From Glossina fuscipes (Eukaryota > Arthropoda > Insecta > Diptera > Glossinidae), in assembly GCF_014805625.2 (NCBI RefSeq), contig NW_023998414.1, positions 23,055,034 to 23,119,033 on the forward strand: a DNA stretch of 64,000 bases, in the 5' to 3' direction. A program made the position numbers and the translations under genes. This document shows, one piece after another, positions 1-11,569 of this stretch (position 1 is the stretch's first letter; each line of letters begins with the position of its first letter). The notes beneath the pieces were generated by a model. That model was not told the origin of the DNA. It did not search any database and saw only the letters and a list, made by a program, of their open reading frames with translations.

Positions 1-835
1 TTTGCACATACATCCTATGGGAGATAGTGTAGTATCTGTACAAAAATAGAAAAGATTGGTCATGCCCATTTACTTTTCTTTTATGAGCACGTTGATACGT
101 ATAACAGATTCGATTACCAGCGAATATAATCTTCTTACTTGTTTTGTATAACACTTTCATATAACCGACTGTACATGCTTAATAACATATCAATCAATTG
201 TTTCGTGGGATGACATGTATTGACGAATCCACATATGTTACTTTAGTGATGTAATTTTTATTTTTATAAAATTTTCAAACATTTTAATACATATCATTTG
301 AAATGTCCATATGAGCATATTGGCAATAATTATTCTACACCTTTGTGTTATCCTACGAACTTATTGAATGATGTATTGCCTTTAATGCTAATAAGTATAA
401 TACAATTAAAAAATAAAAAAATAAAAAATCTTCTCGTATATGAATGATGATGCCACGAGATTAATTTTGACTTGATTTACAGTTATTACTAAATTTTTAT
501 AGAATTGTTTATCTGCAGATAGCTCTCGTTGACCAGTTTTCATATACCTCAAGCAATTTGCTTCGCTTAACTGTAAGCAAATCACTTAAAAATTGATAAA
601 TGGCCATTAAATGTTAATGGCCAGACATAGTAAATCATCGCAAATCAAAATAAAGTTATATGGCGTCAGCCATGCAGTGCTTTATCGCAATTTCCCCAGA
701 TACCCTAACATTTCTTTGGCTCCTAATAATGCGCAAAAAAATAATAAAAAAAAATGTATACTTTTTTAAAAAATTCCTATAAATGAAGTTATTTCCGAAA
801 AGCCTTTACTTTGGTATTTCTCTCACTCATTTGCT

Positions 836-858
836 TTCTCTCTCTCTCTCTCTCTCTA
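836..858. repeat. (CT)n microsatellite
   Basis: Nearly pure TC dinucleotide run in AT-rich spacer. It pairs with a GA run about 150 bases downstream, so the two could form a long imperfect hairpin. Confidence 0.9.
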
Positions 859-983
859 TCTCTCTAGCTCGCTATTATACCCTTTATTTCTAAAGTGGAG
901 ACATATGTAAAAATGAATGTAATTTAATGATATTTCAATTAGAATAAAATTAAATGCAAAAGGACTCGAGTTAAATGGAAGCA

Positions 984-986
<3 letters not shown>

Positions 987-1015
<29 letters not shown>
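987..1015. repeat. (GA)n microsatellite
   Basis: Pure GA dinucleotide run, complementary to the CT run at 836-858. Confidence 0.9.
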
Positions 1016-1018
<3 letters not shown>

Positions 1019-1450
1019 TGACAACATTCGCTAAATTTACTAGAAACGCAACTCTGGTCAGACACCTAACGGGAACCTTCAATCCAAATGTTCAGTTTTA
1101 ACAAAGTGGATAATAAATTTAACAGAATTTAACCTTTTAACGATTAGCAGGATAAATCGGATTTGCATAGGATATTATATATAATATCTTATAATGTATA
1201 CTATTATCGTTAAACGAATGAGTGAAGGAGAAAAAGGGAAAAAGAAGTGAATTTTTGTCTGGTAATTATTAGTGGAAAGCTTTAAACTTTCGTTTAAGTG
1301 CTTTGCATAGGAACGTAAAACAAGCGGCAAACCGTTGGTTAAAATAATCCTAAAGCATTTGCGACATGAAAATATACAAATATTACACTAAGCAACACTT
1401 TAAGAGAAAACAGAGCGTAAAAATGAGAAGAAAAATGCAAAAAATAAATA

Positions 1451-1484
<34 letters not shown>

Positions 1485-1765
1485 AATAAATAAATAAAAA
1501 ATAAATGGAACATGTGTGTCTATGTATTTTGAAAATTAAAGGAAACATTTTCACCCCATGTCTTGTAATAAAAACGGCGTTGAACTTTCTAAAAAAAAAA
1601 AAAAAAGAAAAAAAAACCTGAAAAAGATTTGCAAGAAAATAATATAATGAAAAGTTCTATATAAGCGAGATGCATGCAACTAGAGTGTCAAAGGCAAATA
1701 ACTTAAGTAGATTGTGTGAAATTGTGCAAGAAAAAAGGAAAAAATGAAAAGAAATTAACTTAACA

Positions 1766-1767
<2 letters not shown>

Positions 1768-1816
<49 letters not shown>

Positions 1817-1826
1817 ATATATATAA
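1768..1826. repeat. (AT)n microsatellite
   Basis: Long alternating AT tract interrupted twice by ACATAC. An adjacent shorter TA tract lies at about 1453-1484. Confidence 0.9.
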
Positions 1827-2805
1827 ATAATTTAAAAAAAGAATTACAGCAGTTTACATTTTCACTTTAACTTTTAACAGCAGCAGTCGTATTCCATGCA
1901 ACTTCCAGGCGATGGACTCACATTAATTTAGACCCTTTGCCGCAAGGCCGCATTGCACAAAACTTTTGCATAAATAAACGATAGATTCGTTTACTTTTAT
2001 AAAGCGGTTATTTCAGCATCCAATAAGGGCACATAGGGCCCTCTTATGAGATCGTTTCTACCAGTAGAGTAAGTAGCACGACCGCATACGATCAACTGTC
2101 AATCTTTAACAATAAAATAATAATCAGTAAAGGGCTGCATTCGCATCAACTCTCTAAAAACTGCAATGGAAAGAGCAATATACCCGAGTAGGCAAACGAT
2201 CTTGACTAAGTGCATGGACAAGAAATAAATAAATAAATAAAAAGTAATGTTGAAAGCACTTTTTAGTCAATAGGCGGTAAAGTTAAGTGCCTTTAAAAAA
2301 AGATTATCGCTAGTTAATCTAGAGTCTGGTAAATTGTTACCATCTGTCTATACTTGGCCGAGGAATCTTTTGCATTGATCAGTGAAAGAATAGGAGAAAC
2401 ATTTACTGAAAGCATGTCCGCTTTTGAAACGTAATCCTACAAAATTTCATTTTCGAAAGCTATTTCACTTGAAACGAGTCCAGTTTGTGCATCATGGATA
2501 TATATACGCTTGATCTTGCATGCGGTAAGAGTAGTATATTTCTAGCAATATTTTGTAAAATTCGATCATTGAATCGCTCTTAATTATTTTAATTAACTTG
2601 GATAAATCATTAAAGAGATTGTTCAGTGATTCGTATCTTGCATCATAGATCACTGATCGTTTCTTGTTCATTACAATTGCATCGCAAATCATCTGCTCCG
2701 CATTGACTTGTCAAGATTCTCTACATGAAATTTCTTTCCAAAAAAAAAAAGAAAGAAAAAAAAAAACTTTATAAAAATTATATATATATATATATATATA
2801 TATTA

Positions 2806-4078
2806 TATTAGGTTGGTGAAAAAGAAATCCATTATTTTTATATGAACTTCAGGACTTCATTTAACATGCTTCGGATTGTCCGCTTTGGGTCAAATATGCA
2901 CCGTTTTGTTGTACGATTTGTTGCCATTTTAAAGGTAACTTCAAAATGCCTCTCTCATAGAAGTCCTGGTCTCTATTTGCAAAAAACTCTAGTAGTCGAT
3001 TTTCACAATCCTCCCTAGATTCCAATTTTTTATCATTAAAGAAATTTTGCAATGCAAGAAAAAGATGATAATCGCTTGGTGCCAAGTCCGGACTGTATGG
3101 CGGATGCATTAAAACTTCCCAACCAAGCTCCCGAAGTTTCTGGCGAGTCACTGTAGATGTGTGTGGCCTAGCGTTGTCCTGGTAGAACACGACACCTCTC
3201 CTGTTGGCCAATTCTGGCCGTTTCTGGTCAATCGCTATCTTCAAACGGTCCAGTTGTTGTCAGTAGAGATCAGAATTTAGCGTTTGGCCATATGGAAGCA
3301 ACTCATAATAAATAATCCCCTTCCAGTCCCACCAAATGCATAGCAAAACCTTCCTGGCCGTTTGAGGTGCTTCACCGCTCTTTGACCACGATCGTTTTCG
3401 CACAGGGTTATCGTATGTGATCCTGATTTCTCATCTCCAGTCACCATCCGTTTAAGAAATGGGTCTATCTCATCCCGTTTGGCCAAGGCTTCGCAGATGG
3501 AAATTCGATCCATCATGTTTTTTTCTGTTAATTGGTGTGGCACCCAAACATCGAGCTTCTTTTTGAATCCAGCTTTGTGTAAATGGTTTAAAACTGTTTT
3601 ATGGTCGATTTTTAGCTCCTGGACGATGTTACGACTGCTAACATGCCGGTCAACTTCGATCATTTGTCCGATTTTCTCGACATTTTCGACGACCGGCCTA
3701 CCTGTGCGAGGTGCATCTTTAACATCAAAAATTCCTGAACGGAATCTACGAAACCAAAATTGCACATAATTGGCTGTTACAGTATCGGAACCATAAACAC
3801 CATTCACAATTTTGGCCGCCTGGCTTGCACTTTCGCCTTTGTCAAAGAAAAACTGTAAAATGTACCGAATTTTCTCTTTGTTCACTTCCAATTTTAACAC
3901 GCTGTAACTCACAACTGAATGCACCAAACAAAAAACAGTAAAAGAATTTTTTTTACTGCGAAATTTCACCTTTGCAACGAACATAAATCTGAAATTGTTT
4001 GATCGATACTTTACGAGAAATCTATCAGTGCAGCCATCTACCGAAAAAATAATGGATTTCTTTTTCCCCAAACTAATA
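2806..4078 (-). mobile_element. mariner-family DNA transposon with both ITRs and TA target duplication (inactive)
   Basis: Seen directly: the element runs from 2808 to 4076 (1269 bp), the usual mariner size. The left end starts TTAGGTTGGTGAAAAAG and the right end, read on the minus strand, starts TTAGTTTGGGGAAAAAG. The 32-bp inverted repeats match at 30 positions. A TA dinucleotide flanks each side (2806-2807 and 4077-4078), as expected for Tc1/mariner integration into TA. The left flank is a TA microsatellite, a rich source of target sites. One transposase gene fills the interior on the minus strand and is broken (next entry). The ITRs are well kept, so the copy could still be mobilised in trans; that is inference. 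Confidence 0.95.
2861..3900 (-). pseudogene. mariner transposase, broken by frameshift and nonsense change
   Basis: Cut-and-paste DNA transposase of the mariner D,D34D family. The N-terminal part (about 3277-3900) has the helix-turn-helix DNA-binding region, including FWFRRFRSGIFDVKDAPRTG and the GRP motif after it. The first catalytic Asp is in VTGDEK (about 3430). The C-terminal part (2861-3244) has QDNARPH (second Asp codon at 3176-3178) and PSDYHLF, with exactly 34 residues between the second and third Asp. Lesions: the expected ATG at 3898-3900 is GTG; a one-base frameshift lies just after GDEK (about 3421-3427); a TGA stop sits at 3260-3262 where the family reads through; and about seven codons seem missing before the ARKVLLCIWW segment compared with relatives as I recall them. 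The catalytic triad itself survives. Confidence 0.93.
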
Positions 4079-4934
4079 TATATGCCTTCGCTGTTGCAGT
4101 GCCGAGAAAAGAAATCATCGAATCAACTACGTCTGAAATAACTTAAGCAAATTAAAGTGTTTGCCGATTACATAACGACAGTCGTTTACTTGTTCATTTT
4201 CAATAACTGTTTGATTAAAGTCTCTGTGTCTTGTATAATTAAGTTACTTACAAATATCGTTTTATTTATTTATTTTTACTTCTTTTACTTTTTGCTCTGT
4301 TTTCTTAAACTACATTATCCTTGTCTTCTATATGTAATAGTGATTATCACTATAGCAAAGATTTACTCTTTAAAAAGTTTGTCGCTTTGTTATTGACACA
4401 ACAATTTTATTGTATTTTGTTTTAGTCGTTAATCAAGTGATGAACGGGTCGACGGGACTTGAATGAATCTCCTTCACTTCTTCTATATTCCGAAACGAAT
4501 CACTTGACAATATAAGAAATTAGTGCTAAAAGAGAATTTCATTCTAATGAGAATGATGTACAATAAATAAGTAAATGCTTTCAAAGTTTATTTTACAATC
4601 TAAGTCGAATATTTTGTGCGCTAATTGCGGTATAACTACACGAAAGTCGAGATCAGTATGCTATACTGCGACGAGTAGACAGGCAACGTATACAGGAAAC
4701 GTTCAAAATGTTAACTTGATCACAATTCGCATTATATATATCTTTAAAGTAAATTCTATCGAAATTGATAAAACTTTTATTCTCTTATTCGTTCGAGCCT
4801 TAAGTATAACAGATCAAATTTTTGAAAATATATTTATTGTAGATGAGGGGGCAGTTCTGTAATCGAACTGTTAGATATCTAATATTCATTTTTATTTCGA
4901 TCTCTTACGTCATTAGATCGAATTGACAGTTATA
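4079..4934. other. AT-rich spacer after mariner
   Basis: No gene is supported. A 95-codon ORF at 4575-4862 (+) has no recognisable motif, and its composition looks like chance. Confidence 0.5.
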
Positions 4935-5218
4935 TTAATCGCATGGGTAGACGTAAGTGGGTAAGAATCGCGGCTAGCAAGTCAGTGCTCGCGTGTTCAA
5001 GTCCCAGACCAGTAGACTTTACCTCGATCGTACCTGTAATGAATACGCAGTCGGTAAGTGTTATGCACTCATCCAATAGATTGCAGCCACTATCTTCCTA
5101 ATTCTTTCTCTTCCCTTTCTTCCTTCTGACAGTCGGTGCGTTACGCGAATAGGCGACGTGCTTGGCCATACCAAAAAAAAAAATAAAAAATAAAAAAATA
5201 AAAAAAATAAAAAATATA
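4935..5218 (+). mobile_element. tRNA-derived SINE, copy a (full 5' head plus A-rich tail)
   Basis: The head resembles a class II (Ser/Leu) tRNA: an A-box-like GTAAGTGGGTAAG near 4955 and a B-box-like GTTCAAGTCCC near 4998, separated by a long-variable-arm distance. The body contains GCAGTCGGTAAGTGTTATGC and a pyrimidine-rich stretch, and ends with an A-rich tail (5174-5218, A-runs broken by T). The tail fixes the orientation as plus. The body matches copies near 23.2, 38.1 and 48.8 kb on the opposite strand. SINEs carry no protein and are copied by a LINE reverse transcriptase; the partner LINE is not identified here. Confidence 0.7.
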
Positions 5219-5382
5219 TAAAATATAAGCAAACAAATTGTTGTCGATATAAGGTTTTCAGGGTTTTCACTCTTCTAAGGCATTTTCATAAGTGTAGCAA
5301 TCATTTGGCAAAAGGAATATGCTTTGCTTCCAGTAAGTTTAGTAGCACCACATAAAAGTTACACGAATCCACTTATACTTAA

Positions 5383-5385
<3 letters not shown>

Positions 5386-5434
<49 letters not shown>
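5386..5434. repeat. (CT)n microsatellite, about 24 units
   Basis: Uninterrupted CT run, the longest CT tract in the window. The Leu-Ser ORF read across it is an artefact of the repeat. Confidence 0.95.
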
Positions 5435-5436
<2 letters not shown>

Positions 5437-6223
5437 GCCTTCTCTTCCATTGCTTTTATATCGCATTCTGATTTCTGCTATTGAAAACTTGTATACAAAC
5501 ACTATCTGTTTTCATGCTAATTAAATTCTTATCAATGGCATTAATTTGCTTATCATAGTTTCACTTTTTGCCATCATTCAGCAGTTGAGGCAATATTAGT
5601 GACAGTAGAGTAAGTATTTAAATGACGCAACGTTAATTGATATAAATAAAGCGGTAAATTATGAGTAAATAATATGTGATTACATATGCTTGTGTATATA
5701 TGTGCATTCTATAGCTTACAAAAGGTACTAAAGAAAGAGGAAAAAATTAAAAACAAAAGGAACTGAAGCTTATCAGTCATAGCATAAGATTTCAATAGAA
5801 ATACAGACGAGTCCTGAGAATGTGCTATAAACTACTGCAACTATCATCGTATCTGTAAAAAATTTTGACATTTTGGTATAATAATGCAGTAAGTCTGGCA
5901 GTACTGATTTGTGAGGCGTAAATAAAATCGTATACTTTTATTTTGCAACATCAAGCATTAGGTCGTCAACTTGCTCTTATATTGCTAGTGACCGACATTT
6001 CAAGTAGAAGAACGTTATATACACATAAACGTACACTGGCACACATTCAACAGCGCCTCATGAGCACTGAGACGGCGTGTTATTTTCCTTAACTTAATTG
6101 AAGTAGATGGAGGGAAAGGGAGAGGTAGAGGGAGAAAAAAGAATGTAGGTAAAGTGAAGGGAGACAGAAAAACTTCAGTTACTTTATTTCCTGATATTTC
6201 CTGACGTTGTACGTCCTTTTATG

Positions 6224-6224
<1 letters not shown>

Positions 6225-6262
<38 letters not shown>

Positions 6263-6290
6263 GTATGTATATATATATTTATGTATAGTT
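6225..6290. repeat. TA-rich microsatellite
   Basis: Imperfect TA repeat with TATG and TTTA interruptions. Confidence 0.85.
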
Positions 6291-6710
6291 AAGTTTGATG
6301 AATGCTTCAGGACAGTTTTCATTAATTGAAAGCATTCCATTACATAACCACCTCAGCTCGAAATAATCATTCATATATTCACACGTGCAGATTTGCTTTC
6401 CTTTGGACTTCTGTTCTTCGGCGAACGAGAAGAAGGAGGCGAAAAAGTTCATTATTATTATAAAAAAAAAAAAAACCAAAAAAAAAAAAAAGAAACCGAC
6501 AACTTCTCCCCGAGCAGAGAAACCATCATTAAATGTAGCGTAAGCATCTCAATCACCCACATGCCCAGAGATAGAAAACTAAAAAAATCAAAAAGTTTTA
6601 TAACAAACACACGCAGGCACTTTAAGAGAGGGAGTTCATCAAATTCGCTCAGTTGATACAAGTGGAGATTTAATGTGTTCGCTCACAAAAATCATGAAAT
6701 TTTATATGCT

Positions 6711-6748
<38 letters not shown>

Positions 6749-6819
6749 CATGCATGCTTTTAAACAAATTTAGGAATTCTTGTTTGTTGATGTATTCAGT
6801 CGCCGGTTTTAATTGAAAC

Positions 6820-7345
6820 CTTCTCATACTTGGTGTAGATGAAGACACCTATATAAGTGATACATATTCAGTTTACTTTTTAAAACAACCCAAACGGTGT
6901 ATATATGCCTTTAGTAGTCAGCAGAAGAATTTAAGGCCATACGGCAATGTTTACATCAATCAAAATGTTTGAATGTCTACATATTAAAAAAGACAAATAC
7001 ATAGATATGTGGATAAAGCAATAGAGCGAGAAAGAGAGAGAGAAAGAGAGAGTGAGAGAGAGCGAGAAAAAGTTAAAAAACTAATGAATTCGAAAAGTGA
7101 GTCGAAAAAGAACCAAAATTGACGTAGAAGTTATATCTAACAAACGGATCCATGTAGATGCGGTGTATTCGGTTTTTAGAACAATCCCAAAAGGGACGTG
7201 TTTCCCTAATTAGCATAAGATTTTAAGGCCGTTCGGCAATTCTAGCACTTATTTTTTTTTTACTTTTTTGATGAACATATGCATAAAGAAAGAGTAAGGC
7301 AGAGAGACTGAGAAAGAGGGAGAATGAAAGAGCGATGATAAGAAG
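6820..7345. repeat. diverged tandem duplication, period about 292 bp
   Basis: Two segments share the same order of landmarks: GTGTAGATG, then a TTTTTA/GAACAA-CCCAAA block, then TTAAGGCC-CGGCAAT (6931 and 7223), then a GA-rich stretch (about 7021-7070 and 7280-7345). The 292-bp offset between the TTAAGGCC anchors supports an old duplication. No coding potential is seen in either copy. Confidence 0.5.
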
Positions 7346-8261
7346 AGAAAAGTCCTTAAGGCTTAAATAGTACTCAAGACGAATAAGTAAGGAATCGTCT
7401 TGTAATTGTGGATTAGTACGTTGCTTGTGAAAGCGTATATAAGCAGAGCATTTGCGAAAAGCAAAGTCTATCGGCCAGAAGAAGCCTTGTACATATGATC
7501 TTCTATATATAATATGTAAATAGATCCAGTCATGGCACAAGCTTGATCTTAAAAAGAGTGTCCAGGTAAAGAGGCCAATAATGGACGGTATTTTGAGTGA
7601 TCAGTTTATTAGTGTAAATATATAACAGATTTTCGTATTCGTATTTAGAAATCCTTTGAAACTTATCTAACTTCTCATGTGTCTTTTGCAAATAAGCAAG
7701 AGCAAAAGAGACCAATTACGTGACCGCTAAACTCTCGCACCGCGTCGATCTTGATATCTTGAGTTAATATTATAACTAATTAAATTTTATAATAACTACA
7801 TCACACTATTCGAATGTGTGTCGCATTTAACGCGTTCACGAGAGCAAAAAAATTTCAATGAGCTATAAGAATAGACGGAGCAATTTGATATTCAAAATCT
7901 GATACTCCCGAAATATGCTCATAATTATGGTTAGAATATCGTACGTTGTTAACCATTACACGAACGAATAAACCAAGTTTTCAACTAAGACGAAATACAT
8001 AGTTATGAGTGTAGAATTCATTCACGGAATACATAAGAAAAATTCATTCATTGAGTGCTTTAAGGCATATACAGATTTTGTACTCGCAAATTCTTCCAGA
8101 AGATTTAATATGGCATTGATTCTGCGCTTTGCAACACCATCCCGTATTATTTCTATCCTATAGTGGTTTATATGTCTTTAAGCGAATTGCTTAGAAATTC
8201 ATTCAGATCCTATTGCTAGAAACAGAAGAATGTGACTAATCATTCCCGAACCGTGAGCGTG

Positions 8262-8460
8262 CAGAATGGCCGAGGGCTTGTGATCTGCCCGTCCGTTAAG
8301 TAGGTTTTGGAGGTTTGTAGGTTTCGATCCTCTTCAAGCGGCACATATACACAGTCCTAATAATAGTAATAAAGTCGGTCGAGTTCGATAGTTAGACAGA
8401 CAGCGACGATTTACAGCGGTAGCCATTACACACAAAAGTGGCCCAATTCATTCACATAAA
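8262..8460 (+). mobile_element. tRNA-derived SINE, copy b (diverged)
   Basis: It has a canonical-looking A box, TGGCCGAGGGC (about 8268), and a B box, GGTTTCGATCC (about 8320), spaced like a class II tRNA-Ser/Leu gene. It lacks the full stems expected of a functional tRNA. Downstream it keeps pieces of the SINE body, including AAAGTCGGTCGAG and ACAGCGGTAGCCATTAC. No A-tail is seen; a poly-T tract (8505-8541) follows after AT-rich DNA. Confidence 0.55.
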
Positions 8461-8503
8461 TCCATAAATATTAAGCAAATATTACTTTGTATATATATAT
8501 TGC

Positions 8504-8504
<1 letters not shown>

Positions 8505-8541
<37 letters not shown>
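8505..8541. repeat. poly-T tract
   Basis: Homopolymer T run of about 37 bases. Its length is prone to sequencing error. Confidence 0.9.
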
Positions 8542-8547
<6 letters not shown>

Positions 8548-9859
8548 AAAACTGATACATTTCATTAGATTTAACACTAAATAAACATTCGTTGATGTGG
8601 CACGAAAGAAATCAAACATTGTGAACATTCAATAAATTGTGTTTTTTTTTTCTCTTCTTTGTATATAAGAAGCATTTTTATTTACCAATATTTCAATGCA
8701 CTCATAATAAATATGCAAACAATGTGCTTCTCAGACCATAAAGAAAATTTCAAAATGTTTATTACATTTATGTAATATTTCCAAGCAAATAAATATTTTC
8801 TTTTACTTTTTCATAATTGAGTGCATTATTCTTCACAGGTTGCTGACTAATTTAATAAAATGCTTGTTCTTTATGAGAAGAGAAAAGAATTTCGTTCTGT
8901 CTATAAGCTCACTATAGCTGCGGCCAAAGTAAACTCTATCCGCTAACTTATTGACTTTGCGGCTACTTTTAACGACTCTACACATAAAATATCGAATTTA
9001 TTTAGGGAAGTAGCTCCTAACTTGATAAAATATACGATTATAGCCAGTTTGGATTATCGCATATGGACCATGTTTGAATTGAAAATTTATATGCGCAACC
9101 TTGCAACCTATGGTTCGATAATTTACTTCACAAGTTGAGATTTCATTCAGTGAGAAATTTTTTACTCGCCCTTTACAATTTTATCGCCATCTATAACAGT
9201 ATAAACCCTATTACAATTTCCAATTTAAAAAAAAGAGATAAAGAGACTGAGGAAAAATTTGTGATTTAACTATGATTGCTTACGCCCTAAATCGTTCATT
9301 ACAAAGGCCGATTATTTTATAACAATGAAAAAATAACCGGGCTTAGGCGAAAAATTCGAAGAAGTAACTTTATAAAATGGATAGAAATGGTTGGTCACAT
9401 CGTCTAGCACGTAAATAATCGAAGAATAAACGCATTGGATGTGGGTATAACTCCGAAGCAAAGCTAAGTTAAATTTTAAATGAACACAGCCTGCTATGGC
9501 CCATCCCTCCCCGGTAGCCGGTCGGAATCGATTGCAGCTGTGAGATAATCGATATCATCAGCAATATACCTAAAAGATCTCGTTCCGCACGTGGTGCAAA
9601 TTAAATACCGGACAGTGCAACACAAGTTTTTTTCTCTCATATTCAAGGTGCAATTAAACTTCATTTACTTCTTCGTTGGCATAAGCCGTAATTTTCAATT
9701 CAGGCGAGGCAATGGCTATGTTGAAAATACATGCGAGCACAAAAACAGCTTCAAACGGATAGATAACTTTTTATGTTGACTCTGAAACAAGGTCAATTCG
9801 GCGCTAGTTTCCGGTTGTTATTCCGACAGAATTACTTATCAAAAACTTCAAGTTTTTTA

Positions 9860-9886
9860 CTCTCTCTCTCTCTCTCTCTCTCTCTC
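9860..9886. repeat. (CT)n microsatellite
   Basis: Pure CT run. Confidence 0.9.
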
Positions 9887-10008
9887 ATGAACAGATATGT
9901 ATGCTACTCGGAAGAGCTAAAGGTTTTTGCTTTCCATACCCTAAACCACGTAACACGCAGAAGGGATTAAAACAGCCGAACCCTTTATAATCGCGATCGA
10001 CACAGAAA

Positions 10009-10075
10009 TCTCTGAATCTGAATCGATCTTAGCTTGCCCGTTCGTCTGATGTCTGTCCATATAAATTTTCGTTTG
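10009..10075 (+). repeat. dispersed repeat with CCGTCTG core, fragment
   Basis: Contains CTGAATCGATCTTAGCTTG followed by degenerate CCGTTCGTCTG and TGTCTGTCC. The same order (GAATCGAT, then CCGTCTGTCC) recurs near 13.8, 28.4, 36.86 and 60.64 kb. Confidence 0.5.
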
Positions 10076-10245
10076 TGTACGCTGACATGCCTTGACGCAA
10101 CAACGCAACGAACCCTACTGCAAATGATTAGGATGGGAGGACTTTCTCGACCACTCCCTATAAAACGCATCTCTTTGAAAAGCCATAATATGAATAAAAA
10201 GTGGGAAAGTCACTGACTAATAAGATTTGGACATTCTAAATTGGT

Positions 10246-10542
10246 GTGAAAAATTTTCTTCGGCAGAGGCAATTTTTTTTAACCCTCTTTAATATAACCG
10301 TTCTTACGAAAACGGAATATTTGTATGGGGAAAAAGTCGAATTTTTAACATTTTATGGTGAAAATTTGTCCACAGCAGCAAAACAAGATGAAAAAGCAGC
10401 CGCAGGGAACTTGGATCACCTAGGTATATTTTTTGGATCCTATCATATATTACCAGGAGAAGCAAGCCCTTATATGGATAGAAAGCATGATTTCTTGGTT
10501 TCTATGACGGAGACTGAAAGTAATAAAATTTTTGGGGCGTAA
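10246..10542 (+). CDS. unidentified ORF ending at a perfect splice-donor motif
   Basis: I do not recognise this product. An open frame of about 98 codons runs from 10246 (GTG, so not a trustworthy start) to a TAA at 10540. Its second half has a protein-like mix (segments ENLSTAAKQDEKAAAGNLDH and SYHILPGEASPYMDRKHDF) unlike the Phe/Leu/Ser noise ORFs nearby. The terminal TAA lies inside GGGGC-GTAAGT, a perfect insect 5' splice-site motif, so the frame may really leave through a donor at about 10538. CCACAGCAG and GCCGCAG at about 10373-10409 could be acceptors. No transmembrane segment or known motif is visible. It may be a host exon on the plus strand, an unrecognised mobile-element remnant, or chance. 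Confidence 0.25.
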   Translation: MKNFLRQRQFFLTLFNITVLTKTEYLYGEKVEFLTFYGENLSTAAKQDEKAAAGNLDHLGIFFGSYHILPGEASPYMDRKHDFLVSMTETESNKIFGA

Positions 10543-11569
10543 GTTAAGTTTGCTAAATTTTGATCGCATAAATAGATTAATAAAATCATTTCACATGAAT
10601 GTTAGTTAGCTAAAGTGTAACTGCAAAATAATGGACTAAGCGAAGAAATATTTTACGCACAAAACAAATAATTTGCATTTGCGTCGGCCTCGCCGACTTA
10701 AAGTAAAATAATTGTCACGACTTGGACCTTTATTCTACCCAAAATCTACGGTTGCTATCGATTACGATCGAAGCTTAGTTTTCAAATATTGGAAATCCAC
10801 AAATGAACTTGGCGCTTAATAATATCCATTGGAGATCTAATGGAGTATATAGGTATTTGACCGTGAGTGTGAGTAGTCAGATGTGGCAACGTCAGTCTAT
10901 GGGTGAAATCACGTTTACACTTGGCTTCGAATATTCCATCGCTTCAAGTAACAAAATCAATTCATTTAGTTAACGAGATAGATCTTTCCAAAGATGGTAT
11001 TGAAGATTGTTGCTGAAGCTTTAAAGCTTAATGAATAAATTTTCTAACTAAAAGTGATGCGGTTTTCAAACGTACATGAAGATAGCACATCTTTTAAAGT
11101 TTTGTTACGCTGTTAAACGCTGTTGTGGCCCCTCAGCCGTCTCCCCTGTGCGTTACATGTATAGCCGAACCTGGGCGTAATGTTTTAATCAACGGCATTT
11201 TTGCACAATTTTCTTGTATTTATTTGACCAACATATGCAGAGACTGATATACAATAGTTGCTTACTTAGCCTACTTAGTTTTGTGCTGCTTTTTAATATT
11301 GCTCTCATTTAGTGAGACAGCATATTATGCTCCTATGTGCGGTTTGCGTTCATTTTTCTTTCATTTCTAATCGAGAGACGAACAGTTGCGCTCACGTAGC
11401 GAGCATTAGAGTTTGAATTTATGACTTTACGGGTAATAAAATGACTTTAGATTGATTCTCGTCATATTTTCTCTTTTTGTGCAGTTGCTGTCATTTGACC
11501 ACCACTCAGTCAGTCAGTCAGTCAGTCAGTCAGTCAGTCACTCAGTCAGCCAGCTAGTCCCTGTTTCAT
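10543..11569. other. AT-rich spacer
   Basis: No gene is supported. It includes the tetranucleotide repeat at 11507-11549. TTTATT motifs here (AATAAA on the minus strand, for example 11219-11224) are possible distal polyadenylation signals for the minus-strand gene ending at 12241. Confidence 0.4.
11507..11549. repeat. (CAGT)n tetranucleotide repeat, about 10 units
   Basis: Regular TCAG repeat with one C-for-G interruption near its end. It lies just beyond two overlapping minus-strand AATAAA motifs (11569-11578). Confidence 0.95.

Larger units (their letters stand above)
1..2805. other. AT-rich non-coding spacer
   Basis: No supportable gene is seen. The stretch holds CT, GA and TA microsatellites, A-runs and short chance ORFs. 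Bases about 80-147 resemble the 3' end of the dispersed repeat seen more completely near 26.4 kb: an AACAGATTCG-type stem, then GAATATAAT and CTTACTTGTTTT. Confidence 0.6.
5219..8261. other. AT-rich spacer with microsatellites and a diverged duplication
   Basis: No gene is supported. It contains a long CT run, two TA tracts (6225-6290 and 6721-6750), GA-rich clusters, and the diverged tandem duplication listed separately. Confidence 0.5.
8542..10245. other. AT-rich spacer
   Basis: No gene is supported. A short GC-rich patch at about 9490-9530 (CCATCCCTCCCCGGTAGCCG) stands out from the background but has no identified role. A CT repeat lies at 9860-9886. Confidence 0.5.

Noticed and set aside
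3479..3769. Plus-strand 96-codon ORF
   Set aside because: Antisense shadow of the mariner transposase at 2861-3900.
5324..5524. Leu-Ser ORF resembling a signal peptide
   Set aside because: Produced by the CT repeat at 5386-5434.
8262..8340. A true tRNA gene (good A and B boxes)
   Set aside because: Acceptor and anticodon stems do not close, and SINE body sequence follows; better explained as the tRNA-like head of a SINE.
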